From contig NWBN01000031.1 of assembly GCA_002633315.1 (NCBI GenBank), forward strand, positions 1 through 64,000: 64,000 nucleotides of DNA, written 5' to 3'. Made by a program: the position numbers and the translations under genes. Below, in pieces: positions 17,844 to 28,136 of this stretch (position 1 is its first letter; every line of letters begins with the position of its first letter). A model generated the notes under the pieces. It made no database searches. It saw only the letters and a list, made by a program, of their open reading frames with translations, and had not been told where the DNA came from. This DNA comes from Bacteroidales bacterium Phil6. Its GTDB lineage: Bacteria; Bacteroidota; Bacteroidia; Bacteroidales; F082.

Positions 17844-18617
17844 ATGAGTATAGATCATGCAAATAAAATAGACCTTTTGCTGCGAATGGGAACAAAAAAC
17901 GGTCTTTACTTTTCAGAATGGCTGAAAAGAAACGGGTATTCGGATCAACTGATAAGCAAATACAGACAATCAGGGTGGTTGACGGCATTGACAAAAGGCG
18001 TTATGTACCGGACTGGTGATAAGTTATCCGCGTATGCCGCTGTATCATGTTATAACAGTCAACTGAACAGGCAACTGCGTGTGTCTGCACATTCTGCATT
18101 GGAATTGTTCGGGTTCAACCACTACGTTCCGATGGGTAAACCGGTTCTGATGGTGGCATGTTCAGGAACGAGTATTCCCAAATGGATGATTGCCGATTAT
18201 TTTGACAAAACCATAAAACCGTTCGAAACAAACATATTTACCACAATTCAAACAGCGTCCGTTCAAGTGGAAGGAGTAAACCTGCTGGTATCTTCTCCGG
18301 AACAGGCTTTCATGGAATGCCTGTTGCTTGCCCCCGGCCGATACAGCTATATGGATTTGTATTACATTATGGAACAGCTGACTTCCCTTCGTGCGGATGT
18401 CGTTCAGACGCTGCTGGAAACAATAAAGAACCTGCGTGTAAAACGTATGTTCCTTTATATGGCTGAGAAAGCCGGTCACTATTGGTTTGAAATACTGGAT
18501 ATAAAGAAGATAGATATTGGAACATCCAAATTGCAACTGGTGGAAAACGGAACATACATAGGCAAGTATAGAATAACCGTCCCTAAAGAATTGATTGATT
18601 ATGAATGCTTTATATAA
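17844..18617 (+). CDS. AbiEi family antitoxin (type IV toxin-antitoxin)
   Basis: The 257-residue protein fits AbiEi antitoxins: an N-terminal winged-helix segment (FSEWLKRNGYSDQLISKYRQ, then GWLTALTKGVMYRTGD) and a C-terminal domain with SAHSALELFGFNHYVP and VSSPEQAFMECLLL motifs. AbiEi binds its own promoter and neutralises the AbiEii nucleotidyltransferase. The toxin gene follows after 6 bases, as in known AbiE operons. The pair is probably a phage-defence or plasmid-type stability module acquired together with the adjacent CDF recombination. Confidence 0.85.
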   Translation: MSIDHANKIDLLLRMGTKNGLYFSEWLKRNGYSDQLISKYRQSGWLTALTKGVMYRTGDKLSAYAAVSCYNSQLNRQLRVSAHSALELFGFNHYVPMGKPVLMVACSGTSIPKWMIADYFDKTIKPFETNIFTTIQTASVQVEGVNLLVSSPEQAFMECLLLAPGRYSYMDLYYIMEQLTSLRADVVQTLLETIKNLRVKRMFLYMAEKAGHYWFEILDIKKIDIGTSKLQLVENGTYIGKYRITVPKELIDYECFI

Positions 18618-18623
18618 AAGCAG

Positions 18624-19511
18624 GTGGCATTGTTGATTCGTATCATGCCCTCCGTGTACCGTATCAAGGATTTCGCCGTACACGGGGGTACAGCTATAAA
18701 TCTCTTTTACAAAAATATGCCCCGCTATTCGGTTGATATAGACTTGACATATATTCCCATACAAGGAAGGAAAGAAAGTATTATGACTATAAAAACGCAT
18801 CTTGTGACATTGAAAGGATATATTGAGAAATCCATACCCGGAATAAGTGTCATTCCCAAATATGATGTATGGAAATTGCAATGTACTTTAAATGGAGCAA
18901 TGGTAAAAATAGAGGTGAACGGTACTAAAAGGGGGATTATTGGAAGTACAGAGGAGAGAATGCTTTGCAAGAAATCCCAACAGGAATTCAGTATGGCATG
19001 TAAAGCTCGAACCGTATCCTACTCCCAATTGTATGGAGGTAAGATTGTTGCTGCATTAAATCGTCAGCATCCCAGAGACTTGTTTGACTGTAAATACATG
19101 GATTTGTCTTCTTTTGATGATGTTAAAGACGGTTTTATTCTCAGCCTGCTCGGCAGTGACAAGCCGATAATAGAGTCTTTACAACCGAACCCGATTGACC
19201 AAAGTGAAGCTCTTGAAAAACAGTTCAAAGGGATGTCCGATGTGGATTTTACCTATTCGGATTATCAAGAAATACGTAAGAATCTGATTGCTTTAGTCAA
19301 TGATTCTTTGACTGATACAGACAGAGAATTTCTGTTGTCTTTCGAGAAAGGTACACCGGACTGGAATAAATGCTGCGCTGGAAATCTGAGCGAATATCCA
19401 TCCGTCAAATGGAAACTTCAGAATATAGCAAATCTGAAAAAGGTAAATCCGGGGAAGCACCGTCAGGGTATAGAAAAGTTACGACATTTTTTTGAGGATA
19501 AAAAGCAATAA
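18624..19511 (+). CDS. AbiEii/AbiGii family nucleotidyltransferase toxin (N-terminus disturbed)
   Basis: The 295-residue ORF has the DNA polymerase beta-like active-site layout of AbiEii toxins: HGGTAINLFYK near residue 20 and YSVDIDLTY near 35, then the TVSYSQLYGGKIVAALNRQHPRDLFD block. It opens with GTG at 18624, with no ATG before residue 8. An ATG at 18601 encodes MNALYK in another frame; adding one A to the AAAA run at 18616-18619 would join it to KQVALLIRIMP, giving the usual family N-terminus. The toxin is therefore either translated from GTG without its first seven or eight residues, made by slippage, or inactivated. The catalytic motifs are intact. Confidence 0.82.
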   Translation: MALLIRIMPSVYRIKDFAVHGGTAINLFYKNMPRYSVDIDLTYIPIQGRKESIMTIKTHLVTLKGYIEKSIPGISVIPKYDVWKLQCTLNGAMVKIEVNGTKRGIIGSTEERMLCKKSQQEFSMACKARTVSYSQLYGGKIVAALNRQHPRDLFDCKYMDLSSFDDVKDGFILSLLGSDKPIIESLQPNPIDQSEALEKQFKGMSDVDFTYSDYQEIRKNLIALVNDSLTDTDREFLLSFEKGTPDWNKCCAGNLSEYPSVKWKLQNIANLKKVNPGKHRQGIEKLRHFFEDKKQ

Positions 19512-19517
19512 TTCTTT

Positions 19518-19595
19518 TCCGTCGGTGTGGTCGTTTCCGGCATCATTATCATCTACACCGGTTTCGTACTTGTCGATACGCTTGTCAGTATTGTC
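19518..19595 (+). repeat. Direct repeat copy 2: isolated fragment of a CDF gene
   Basis: This 78-base stretch, 6 bases after the AbiEii stop, is 95% identical to 17062-17139 in the CDF gene and still reads in frame as a CDF helix 5/6. Nothing else of a CDF gene surrounds it. The divergence is conservative, suggesting it is the scar of a related CDF allele rather than a fresh copy. Confidence 0.9.
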
Positions 19596-19636
19596 GATTC
19601 TATAATTCATGAAGAATCAAGAAAACATCCGCAATG

Positions 19637-19670
19637 TTTGCAAATTTAGTTTTTAATCGTAAATTTGCAA
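19637..19670 (+). promoter_or_regulatory. Promoter embedded in a perfect inverted repeat
   Basis: TTTG at 19637-19640, 19 bases, then TAAATTTG at 19660-19667 is an ideal Bacteroidetes promoter. The same bases form 11-bp arms (TTGCAAATTTA at 19638-19648 and TAAATTTGCAA at 19660-19670), so a dimeric repressor could sit directly on both elements. Start of transcription would be about 15 bases before the ATG at 19687. Confidence 0.7.
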
Positions 19671-19686
19671 GAAAATAAAAAAGGCT

Positions 19687-19899
19687 ATGATTCAGAGGTT
19701 ATTGCAAACGAAACTTTCAGAGTTGATACAAAAATATCCGATTGTAACCTTGACAGGTCCCAGACAATCCGGTAAATCGACATTATTGCGATATTCGTTT
19801 CCCGACTACAAATATGTTTCACTTGAGGATCCTGATATACGTTTGTTTGCTACTGACGATCCTCGGGGATTTCTGTCAACATATCCGGATAAAATATAA
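19687..19899 (+). pseudogene. Truncated AAA ATPase (DUF4143-associated AAA_14 type)
   Basis: Only 70 codons remain. They match the N-terminus of the large family of predicted AAA ATPases that carry a C-terminal DUF4143: YPIVTLTGPRQSGKSTLLR with a full Walker A (GPRQSGKST), then YKYVSLEDPDIRLFA. Normal members are about 380-400 residues. The reading frame ends in TAA directly after GFLSTYPDKI, where Walker B should follow, and no continuation was seen downstream. It keeps a strong promoter, so a short product may still be made. Confidence 0.8.
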
Positions 19900-20239
19900 A
19901 AAATATAGCTATAGTTGTTTTTTCTTGTTTGCCTAAAAATTAATGTGTAAATTTGTACACGAATGTAAAGTTGATTTTTTTAAGAAAAAAGAAGGAGTAT
20001 ATAAATCCATTCGAGTTATATAGACTGAGAATATGGTCACAAATACATATTTGTCCGAACAGTTTGGGGTATTGAAGATGACAATAAGCCTGTGGTTTAC
20101 TAATGCTACACAGCCTGCTGCCCCGCAATTGATTGAAATTTCAAGGGTGCAACAATGATTTGAAGGACTTATATAAACCGTATGAATAGACACAGTAGTT
20201 TTTGCATAAAATGCAGGATATAGAATAATTTGGAATATA
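19900..20239. other. Gene-free stretch with promoter-like element
   Basis: No coding remnant of the ATPase was found here. TTG at 19925 and TAAATTTG at 19948-19955, 20 bases apart, resemble a promoter and overlap the partly palindromic GTGTAAATTTGTACAC. It could start the transcript of the nuclease gene at 20240 with a leader of about 275 bases. No riboswitch fold was recognised. Confidence 0.45.
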
Positions 20240-21415
20240 ATGGAAGAAAACAAGTCAACAATTGTTCAATATAACCGGGCTGCTGAAGTTATAAAGACCG
20301 CAATCCTTCAAGGACAATATGAAGCCTTGAAGAACGAAAACAGAATACAATTAGCGGTATATTTCAGCATAGGTAAATATGTGTCGGAAAATTCCAGGTC
20401 AGGGAAATGGGGAACAGGCGCACTGGCTGCAATAAGCAGTCGCCTCAAAAAAATACTGCCTGGTTTACGAGGCTTCTCTGCCGAGAATCTTAAAAAGATG
20501 AGATTGTTTTATGAAGCGTGGACAATGCTTGACAATGTTTCTTTATCGCCTGATAATGATAATTCGGTAATCGCAATTACCGAATTGAATCATGTGCCGA
20601 ACCCGGTAATTGATGTTCCTGAAACACAAGGAATTGATATTTATCATACTATGTCTATTCCGAACACGGTGGATTTTCCTGCCATAGAATTTTTAGCTGT
20701 TCCATTTACTCATCATTCAAGAATTCTGAGCAAGGCTAAAACTCTGTCCGAGCGTTATTATTACATCAGGCGTTGTGCCATAGAACATTTGTCTGTCGAT
20801 GCAATAGTTCGTTTAATGGATAGGGATGCATATAATAATGAGATCTTGCCAAATAACTTTTCTAAAAATATTCTGGACGCAAAAGAGGCTCGGAAAGCAG
20901 TAATGATGTTCAAAGATGAATATACTCTTGATTTCCTGAATGTGGAGGAAATTGGCGAGCGTGATGCTGAAGACATTGACGAGCGTGTGGTTGAGCAAAA
21001 GATTGTACAGAACATCAAGAAATTCATTATGACTTTCGGACATGATTTTGCTTTTATCGGAAATCAGTATCACCTTGAAGTATATGGAGTTGAGCATTTC
21101 CCTGACTTGCTTTTCTTTAACAGAGAACTGAATTCTATGGTTTGTGTGGAATTAAAAACAGGTGCATTCAAGACAGGATACCTTGGACAATTGATGACAT
21201 ATCTGCGAATACTTGATGACTACGTAAAGAAACCGCATGAAAATCCGACAATTGGTATAATTTTATGTAAAGAAGCAAATAAAGAATATGTGGAATATGT
21301 AATACAGGACTATGACAAACCTATGGGAGTAGCAACATATAACACATCTGAAGAAATGCCGGAAAGATTACGCAACGCTTTACCCGATATAGATGAACTG
21401 AAAAAAATACTATGA
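20240..21415 (+). CDS. YhcG/DUF1016-type PDDEXK nuclease
   Basis: The 391-residue protein has an N-terminal DUF1016 helical domain (YFSIGKYVSENS...GTGALAAIS, GFSAENLKKMRLFYEAW) and a C-terminal PD-(D/E)XK nuclease domain. The latter shows HFPDLLFF (Asp), CVELKTGAFK (E-x-K) and GQLMTYLR. A low-complexity stretch of roughly 55 residues between about 100 and 155 looks like a linker insertion. Members are linked to mobile elements, Holliday-junction-type cleavage and defence islands. It stands alone beside other defence remnants; no partner methyltransferase or helicase is present. Confidence 0.85.
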   Translation: MEENKSTIVQYNRAAEVIKTAILQGQYEALKNENRIQLAVYFSIGKYVSENSRSGKWGTGALAAISSRLKKILPGLRGFSAENLKKMRLFYEAWTMLDNVSLSPDNDNSVIAITELNHVPNPVIDVPETQGIDIYHTMSIPNTVDFPAIEFLAVPFTHHSRILSKAKTLSERYYYIRRCAIEHLSVDAIVRLMDRDAYNNEILPNNFSKNILDAKEARKAVMMFKDEYTLDFLNVEEIGERDAEDIDERVVEQKIVQNIKKFIMTFGHDFAFIGNQYHLEVYGVEHFPDLLFFNRELNSMVCVELKTGAFKTGYLGQLMTYLRILDDYVKKPHENPTIGIILCKEANKEYVEYVIQDYDKPMGVATYNTSEEMPERLRNALPDIDELKKIL

Positions 21416-21431
21416 TGAAAATATAATTTGT

Positions 21432-22307
21432 ATGAACCATTTGAATAGAATTGTCATGCGCTACAAAAACTTAAAAACAGGAGAAGTATCAGAAAATGGT
21501 CAAGTAGAAATTATTGATCAAGATAGATTGTGTTATAAAATAATATCACGTAGTAAAGGGGCTGTTGGAATCAGAACAATTTCTAAAGACTTGTTGGAAG
21601 AATTTTATAAATTGTATCAAAAAAAGCCTGATATAACAGCAAATGAAGCACGTGATATTATTATGCGGTCAATCAGATATTGATAAGTTTGAATATGGCT
21701 ATGCTTCTACACTTTGGGTAATGGCTAAAATGTTAGATGTAAAAAGAAAAAAACATTAAACCAAATTCATTACAATGCTTCTACACTTTGGGTAATGGCT
21801 AAAATGTTAGATGTAGTTAGAAAAAACAACAAATCAAATTCATTACATCAAATAATCTTTTACGGGGCTCCAGGAACTGGAAAATCTCATAAAATTAAGG
21901 AGCAATTAGACGGAGTTTCAAAAGAAAACATTATTAGAACTACATTCCATTCGGATTGTGACTATTCTACGTTTGTTGGGGAATATAAGCCAACTAAAGG
22001 AAGTAAGCCATTTTATGGTTTAAATGGTGGTCTTACTGTTAGGCTGAATGATGGTGGAGATTTAAGTGAAGATATAATTACATATAAATTCATTCCTCAA
22101 GTTTTTCTTAATGCATATATGCAAGCATACAGGAAACCTGATGAAAATGTTTATCTTATTATAGAAGAAATCAACAGAGGTAACAGTGCCCAGATATTCG
22201 GTGATTTATTCCAACTGCATGATAGAGATGAGAATGCCATTTTTTATTTTTCTTTCTTTTCCCCTTTGAAAATATTAATCCACAAAATAAGCCCTGCTTC
22301 TGGGTGA
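21432..22307 (+). pseudogene. McrB-like AAA ATPase gene, frameshifted, duplicated and truncated
   Basis: Three pieces form one gene. The first frame (21432-21683) encodes an 83-residue N-terminal domain. A +1 shift near 21660 leads to CGQSDIDKFEYGYASTLWVM, which ends in a stop at 21757 caused by a tandem duplication. The reading resumes in the second repeat copy (21795 onward) with the P-loop FYGAPGTGKSH and the McrB-type IIEEINRGNSAQIFGDLFQL. Homology stops near 22235 at HDRDENA, after which come unrelated codons. Sensor and C-terminal parts are missing. McrB normally powers McrC restriction of modified DNA; no mcrC is seen. The downstream 170-codon piece might still be translated, but as a fragment. 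Confidence 0.75.
21701..21848 (+). repeat. 74-bp tandem duplication
   Basis: Units 21701-21774 and 21775-21848 are adjacent. The first 41 bases are identical and the rest is similar with several substitutions. The duplication lies inside the McrB-like gene, repeats the segment encoding ASTLWVMAKMLDV, and introduces the stop at 21757-21759. Confidence 0.88.
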
Positions 22308-22318
22308 AGTCAGGGCTT
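22289..22318 (-). terminator. Terminator of the T9SS cargo gene
   Basis: AAGCCCTG at 22289-22296 pairs with CAGGGCTT at 22311-22318, extended by an inner CTTC/GAAG. On the minus strand it lies 36 bases after the stop of the cargo gene and is followed by ATTTTG. It also ends any reading from the truncated McrB-like gene. Confidence 0.75.
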
Positions 22319-22353
22319 GAAATTGACAAATAAATAAAATTAAAAGATTATTA

Positions 22354-23070
22354 TCAGTGAATGATAATCTTGTTGGATTTTACAGTCTTGTTGTTGACAA
22401 CCAAACTGTAGAAGTAAATTCCATCATTGAGGTTGTTTACATCTATTACCAACTGTCCGAAATGGCTGTTGATGTCTTTTCTGATAACCTCTTGTCCCAT
22501 CATGTTGTAAATTACGACCATGGCTTTGTTTACATCTGTCGGGAAGTCATAATCGAAACAGATCTTGTCTGTTGCCGGGCTTGGATAAGCGTTGCTGAAT
22601 ACCTCGTTGCTGAAATAATCTGTGACAGAGATGGTGTTAGGATAGATGAAGTTGATGTTGATGACAAATTCTTCTGTATTTACTGCATCTGTAAATATAT
22701 ACTTCATCGAGGTTATGCCTTCCATCTCCAATGGCATGTAATGAGCGCTGAACTCTGCCGGTACACCGGGTTCCATCCTCGTGGTGCTTTCGTAAACTTC
22801 AGGGCTGAGGCATTGTCCCCAACAGAAATAATTCAAAGTGTTTTCTACAGTGGAGACTTCTACTTTGACACAAGTTATTGCAAGAGCTTCAGACGTGCCG
22901 TTAACAACTTCAAAGGCAATGTTGAGTTCTTCAACCATACCTTCTGCCGATACCTCAAAGGTACTGCCGCTTTCTACAGGCTGTCCTTCATGTGTCACAA
23001 TGAGATTCTGTGCCGACAAAGCACCGACAAACATCATGGCAAAAAGTAAGAGTGATAATTTTTTTAACAT
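22354..23070 (-). CDS. Type IX secretion cargo protein with C-terminal sorting domain
   Basis: The 238-residue product starts at MLKKLSLLLFAMMFVGALSAQ, a clean Sec signal peptide. Residues about 25-145 form an unrecognised beta-rich domain. The last 80 residues are a Por-secretion tail (type A CTD): SNAYPSPATDKICFDYDF, then VVIYNMMGQEV, DVNNLNDGIYFYSLV and the basic end KSNKIIIH. Such tails direct export across the outer membrane by the type IX system. The N-terminal function is unknown. An ATG two codons upstream (23076) is possible. It is monocistronic, with its own promoter and terminator. Confidence 0.85.
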   Translation of the reverse strand: MLKKLSLLLFAMMFVGALSAQNLIVTHEGQPVESGSTFEVSAEGMVEELNIAFEVVNGTSEALAITCVKVEVSTVENTLNYFCWGQCLSPEVYESTTRMEPGVPAEFSAHYMPLEMEGITSMKYIFTDAVNTEEFVININFIYPNTISVTDYFSNEVFSNAYPSPATDKICFDYDFPTDVNKAMVVIYNMMGQEVIRKDINSHFGQLVIDVNNLNDGIYFYSLVVNNKTVKSNKIIIH

Positions 23071-23109
23071 AGGCAAATAGTTTTTTAATTTATAATCATT
23101 TTAACGTTA

Positions 23110-23138
23110 CAAAATTATAATTTTTAATGATACAACAA
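23110..23138 (-). promoter_or_regulatory. Promoter of the T9SS cargo gene
   Basis: Minus-strand TAATTTTG at 23110-23117 matches TAnnTTTG, with TTG about 18 bases upstream (23136-23138). The start codon at 23070 follows about 40 bases later. Confidence 0.6.
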
Positions 23139-23356
23139 CAAATATCGTGCAAAAATATATTAATCGACACATAAAAATTTTTGATGAGGATATTTGTTGA
23201 GATGTGGAGGTGTTTCACAATGACAGAATGTTGTGATATTGTCAAAATTATGGGGCTTTAATGTCGATGTTGTTGTTGTGGGCATTGAAATACGATGTGG
23301 GTGCGCTGTATCCGATGGAACGGCGCACCCACTGATAATGTCAAGATTATATTTTC

Positions 23357-25363
<2,007 letters not shown>

Positions 25364-25745
25364 ATATCTGTTTTTTTATAAATTTCTAATTAATAAGTTT
25401 GCAAAATTATACATTTTTGTCGATTGTTACAACAAATTTTTTCTTTTTCAATAAGAAAGAAGTATGAAATATTATGTGCTAAATACGCTGCCGCGATTTT
25501 GATATGAATGGCTTTGTCAATGTTTTTTCTGTTTTAAAAATTGTTGTCCGGTGACATTTTTATTTGAAGGTGAAAAACTCTTTTTATGAAAAGAAGACAA
25601 TGTTTATCTGTTATTAATGTAGATAAAATCATATTGTCTTGCGTATGATAATGAAAGTTCTATATCTATCTGTAAATCATAAAATCAGTATAAAAAACGA
25701 TTTTACGAAGATATCTTTTGATATGGAAATACATGATAAGGTGTA
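25364..25745. other. Intergenic stretch with hutU promoter
   Basis: The minus-strand hutU promoter is TAATTTTG at 25402-25409 with TTG/TTTG at about 25430-25436 (20-base gap). The remainder is AT-rich. A 60-codon ORF (25639-25821) runs into the end of the glycosyltransferase on the other strand and has no family features, so it is not called. Confidence 0.6.
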
Positions 25746-26918
25746 TTACCAGCCTTTGGGTTTGGAAATCTTGTTCCTTAGTCCGAGCAATGTGGTGAAT
25801 ATCATGAAGAAAAAGTCATAAAATGGTGAAAAGGCAAGAAAAAGTTTTTTCTCACCGAGATTTTTGGCTGATTTTACATAAATCATAACCATTGATGTAT
25901 AATGAATAATCAATAATAATGAAATAAATATATAATAGTATAATATGTTGTCATTGAAGATGCAAGAGGATGGCAATATGAATAGAAAAGGCAACAATAT
26001 ATAGTAAAACAGTCTGTTTAACAGTAGGTTACCCAATACGAAACTTGTAAAAGGTTTATACATGTTGGCAGTGGAATAATGACGTCTTTTCTGATGTATC
26101 CATTCTGACCATGACCTTTTGGGATGGGATTCCACTCTGATATTGGGATCTATGAAAACATTGGTATTGTTTTTGGTTGCTACTTGACTTATGAACAGGT
26201 CGTCATCGCCTGACGGTATTGTATAATGAGAGGTAAAGCCTTTGTTTTTATAGAAAGTAGTCCTTCTGTAAGAAAGGTTTCTTCCCACTCCCATATAGGT
26301 TTTTTTCGCCAATGCCATGGAGAGATACTGTATGCCGGTGTATAAGGTGTCGAAACGTATAAGTTTGTTCAGCAATCCTTTTCTTTTGGCGTACGGACCA
26401 TAGCCAACAACTATCTCTATTTTGTCGTTATTGTAGGCACTCATCATACCTTTTATCCATTGATCGTTGTTTGGTTTGCAGTCAGCGTCGGTGAGTAGCA
26501 GCAAGTCGTATTTTGCGGATTTGATGCCCATGCTGAGGGGGAATTTCTTGCCTTTGAAGAAGTTGAGACTTTGACTGAGTGTTACTACATTGACTTCCGG
26601 GTGTTCTATGAGCAGGCGTTTCAGATAGGCACTCGTCTCATCCTGGGAACAGTCGTTGACTATTACGAGTTCAAATTCCGGATAATCCTGCGACAATATT
26701 GCGGGCACCAACTCTTTTAAATAGCTGTATGAATCTCTTGAACACACTATCACGGACACAGGCTCATAAGTGCCTTTTTTTCTGTCAATGTTTTTGTTTT
26801 TATAGAATGCCAAACGACTGAAAAGTCCCCAAATATATGCCATTTGTATCAGCCAGGCAATGACAAAGCAACAAAAAATAATGAAATCCAATCGGTTCAA
26901 GTACTGAAAAATATCCAT
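25746..26918 (-). CDS. Membrane-bound family 2 glycosyltransferase
   Basis: The 390-residue protein has an N-terminal membrane helix (FIIFCCFVIAWLIQMAYIWG), a GT-A domain and two or three C-terminal helices. The domain shows VSVIVCSRDSYSYL, the nucleotide-sugar Asp in LVIVNDCSQDET and the DxD-type TDADCKP. QKRRHYS near 285 resembles the Q/RxxRW region of processive GT2 enzymes. It probably adds sugars to a lipid or surface polymer at the inner membrane; the substrate is not evident. It stands alone and shares its upstream region with tgt. Confidence 0.85.
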   Translation of the reverse strand: MDIFQYLNRLDFIIFCCFVIAWLIQMAYIWGLFSRLAFYKNKNIDRKKGTYEPVSVIVCSRDSYSYLKELVPAILSQDYPEFELVIVNDCSQDETSAYLKRLLIEHPEVNVVTLSQSLNFFKGKKFPLSMGIKSAKYDLLLLTDADCKPNNDQWIKGMMSAYNNDKIEIVVGYGPYAKRKGLLNKLIRFDTLYTGIQYLSMALAKKTYMGVGRNLSYRRTTFYKNKGFTSHYTIPSGDDDLFISQVATKNNTNVFIDPNIRVESHPKRSWSEWIHQKRRHYSTANMYKPFTSFVLGNLLLNRLFYYILLPFLFILPSSCIFNDNILYYYIFISLLLIIHYTSMVMIYVKSAKNLGEKKLFLAFSPFYDFFFMIFTTLLGLRNKISKPKGW

Positions 26919-26940
26919 CTGAGGAATCTGTTTTATTGAG

Positions 26941-26978
26941 CAAAGGTAGTGATTATCTTTGAAAAATTACTATCTTTG
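26941..26978. promoter_or_regulatory. Divergent promoter boxes between glycosyltransferase and tgt
   Basis: Three TAnnTTTG boxes occur in 38 bases. Minus-strand TACCTTTG at 26941-26948 suits the glycosyltransferase, and plus-strand TATCTTTG at 26954-26961 and 26971-26978 suit tgt. The -33 boxes are weak. The second plus box would leave tgt with a leader under 20 bases. Confidence 0.55.
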
Positions 26979-27001
26979 CTCAAATTTTTTAAATATTTTT
27001 T

Positions 27002-28135
27002 ATGAACTTTTCCATTGAGAAAAACGATGCACGCAGTAACGCCAGAGCTGCTGTCCTGACGACAGACCATGGTGAGATAAAAACGCCCGTGTTTATGCCT
27101 GTCGGCACTGTAGGAAGTGTTAAGGCTGTACATGTGAGAGACCTTGAAGAGGCTGTCAAGGCTCAGATAATATTAGGCAACACTTATCATTTGTATCTTC
27201 GTCCGGGATTGGATGTGATAAAGGCTGCCGGCGGGTTGCATCAGTTCAACGGCTGGCATCATCCTATACTTACCGACAGCGGCGGCTTTCAGGTGTTCTC
27301 ATTAAACGATATAAGAAAGATGAAAGAAGATGGTGTGGTGTTTCGTTCTCATATCGACGGCTCCAAGCATCTGTTTACTCCGGAACGTGTCATGGATATA
27401 GAAAGGGTGATAGGTGCCGATATCATGATGGCTTTTGATGAGTGTGCCCCTGGCACTTCTGAATATGGTTATGCCAAGGAAGCTATGGAGAGGACACACC
27501 GCTGGCTCGACCGTTGTGTGCAGCAGTTTTGTGCCACGGAACCGCTTTATGGATATAAACAGTCGTTGTTTCCCATAGTACAGGGTTGTACTTTTAAAGA
27601 TTTGAGAATACAATCTGCCGAGTTCGTCGCATCAAAAAACTGCGACGGCAATGCTATAGGCGGTCTTGCCGTGGGTGAACCTACAGAGGTGATGTATGAG
27701 ATGATAGAAGTCGTCAACAGCGTGTTGCCCGAAAATAAACCGCGTTATCTTATGGGCGTGGGTACTCCTGCCAATCTTTTGGAGGCTGTCTCGCGCGGCG
27801 TCGATATGTTCGACTGCGTGATGCCTACCCGTAACGGCCGTAATGGCATGATATTTACTTCACAAGGTATTATAAATATCAAAAATGAAAGATGGAAATA
27901 CGACTTCTCTCCTGTTGACGAGGATGGACATGTCTATGCAGATACTCAGTATTCCAAGGCATATCTTCGTCATCTCATCATCTCCAAGGAGATACTCGGT
28001 CCTATGATAGCTACCGTTCATAATCTCGGGTTTTATGTTTGGCTCGTCGATGAGGCTCGTCGCCATATCATCGAAGGTGATTTTGCAGAATGGCGCGATA
28101 TGATGCTTCCGAAGATAACTCATCGAATATCTTGA
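27002..28135 (+). CDS. tgt: tRNA-guanine transglycosylase
   Basis: The 377-residue enzyme swaps guanine-34 for the queuine precursor in GUN-anticodon tRNAs. Active-site blocks are present: LTDSGGFQVFS (Asp), the substrate-binding GGLAVGE, and MPTRNGRNG with the catalytic Asp in DCVMPTR. The C-terminal zinc site of typical TGT (CxCxxC plus His) is not visible: the corresponding segment reads DEDGHVYADTQYSKAYLRHL without cysteines, a variant I recall from other Bacteroidetes. The LptF/G gene follows after 56 bases with its own promoter. Confidence 0.93.
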   Translation: MNFSIEKNDARSNARAAVLTTDHGEIKTPVFMPVGTVGSVKAVHVRDLEEAVKAQIILGNTYHLYLRPGLDVIKAAGGLHQFNGWHHPILTDSGGFQVFSLNDIRKMKEDGVVFRSHIDGSKHLFTPERVMDIERVIGADIMMAFDECAPGTSEYGYAKEAMERTHRWLDRCVQQFCATEPLYGYKQSLFPIVQGCTFKDLRIQSAEFVASKNCDGNAIGGLAVGEPTEVMYEMIEVVNSVLPENKPRYLMGVGTPANLLEAVSRGVDMFDCVMPTRNGRNGMIFTSQGIINIKNERWKYDFSPVDEDGHVYADTQYSKAYLRHLIISKEILGPMIATVHNLGFYVWLVDEARRHIIEGDFAEWRDMMLPKITHRIS

Positions 28136-28136
28136 T

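Noticed and set aside
22357-23049. Long plus-strand ORF antisense to the T9SS cargo gene
   Set aside because: The minus-strand frame has a signal peptide and sorting tail; the plus frame is its shadow.
25639-25821. 60-codon ORF overlapping the glycosyltransferase end
   Set aside because: No motif, partly antisense to a well-supported gene, no promoter.
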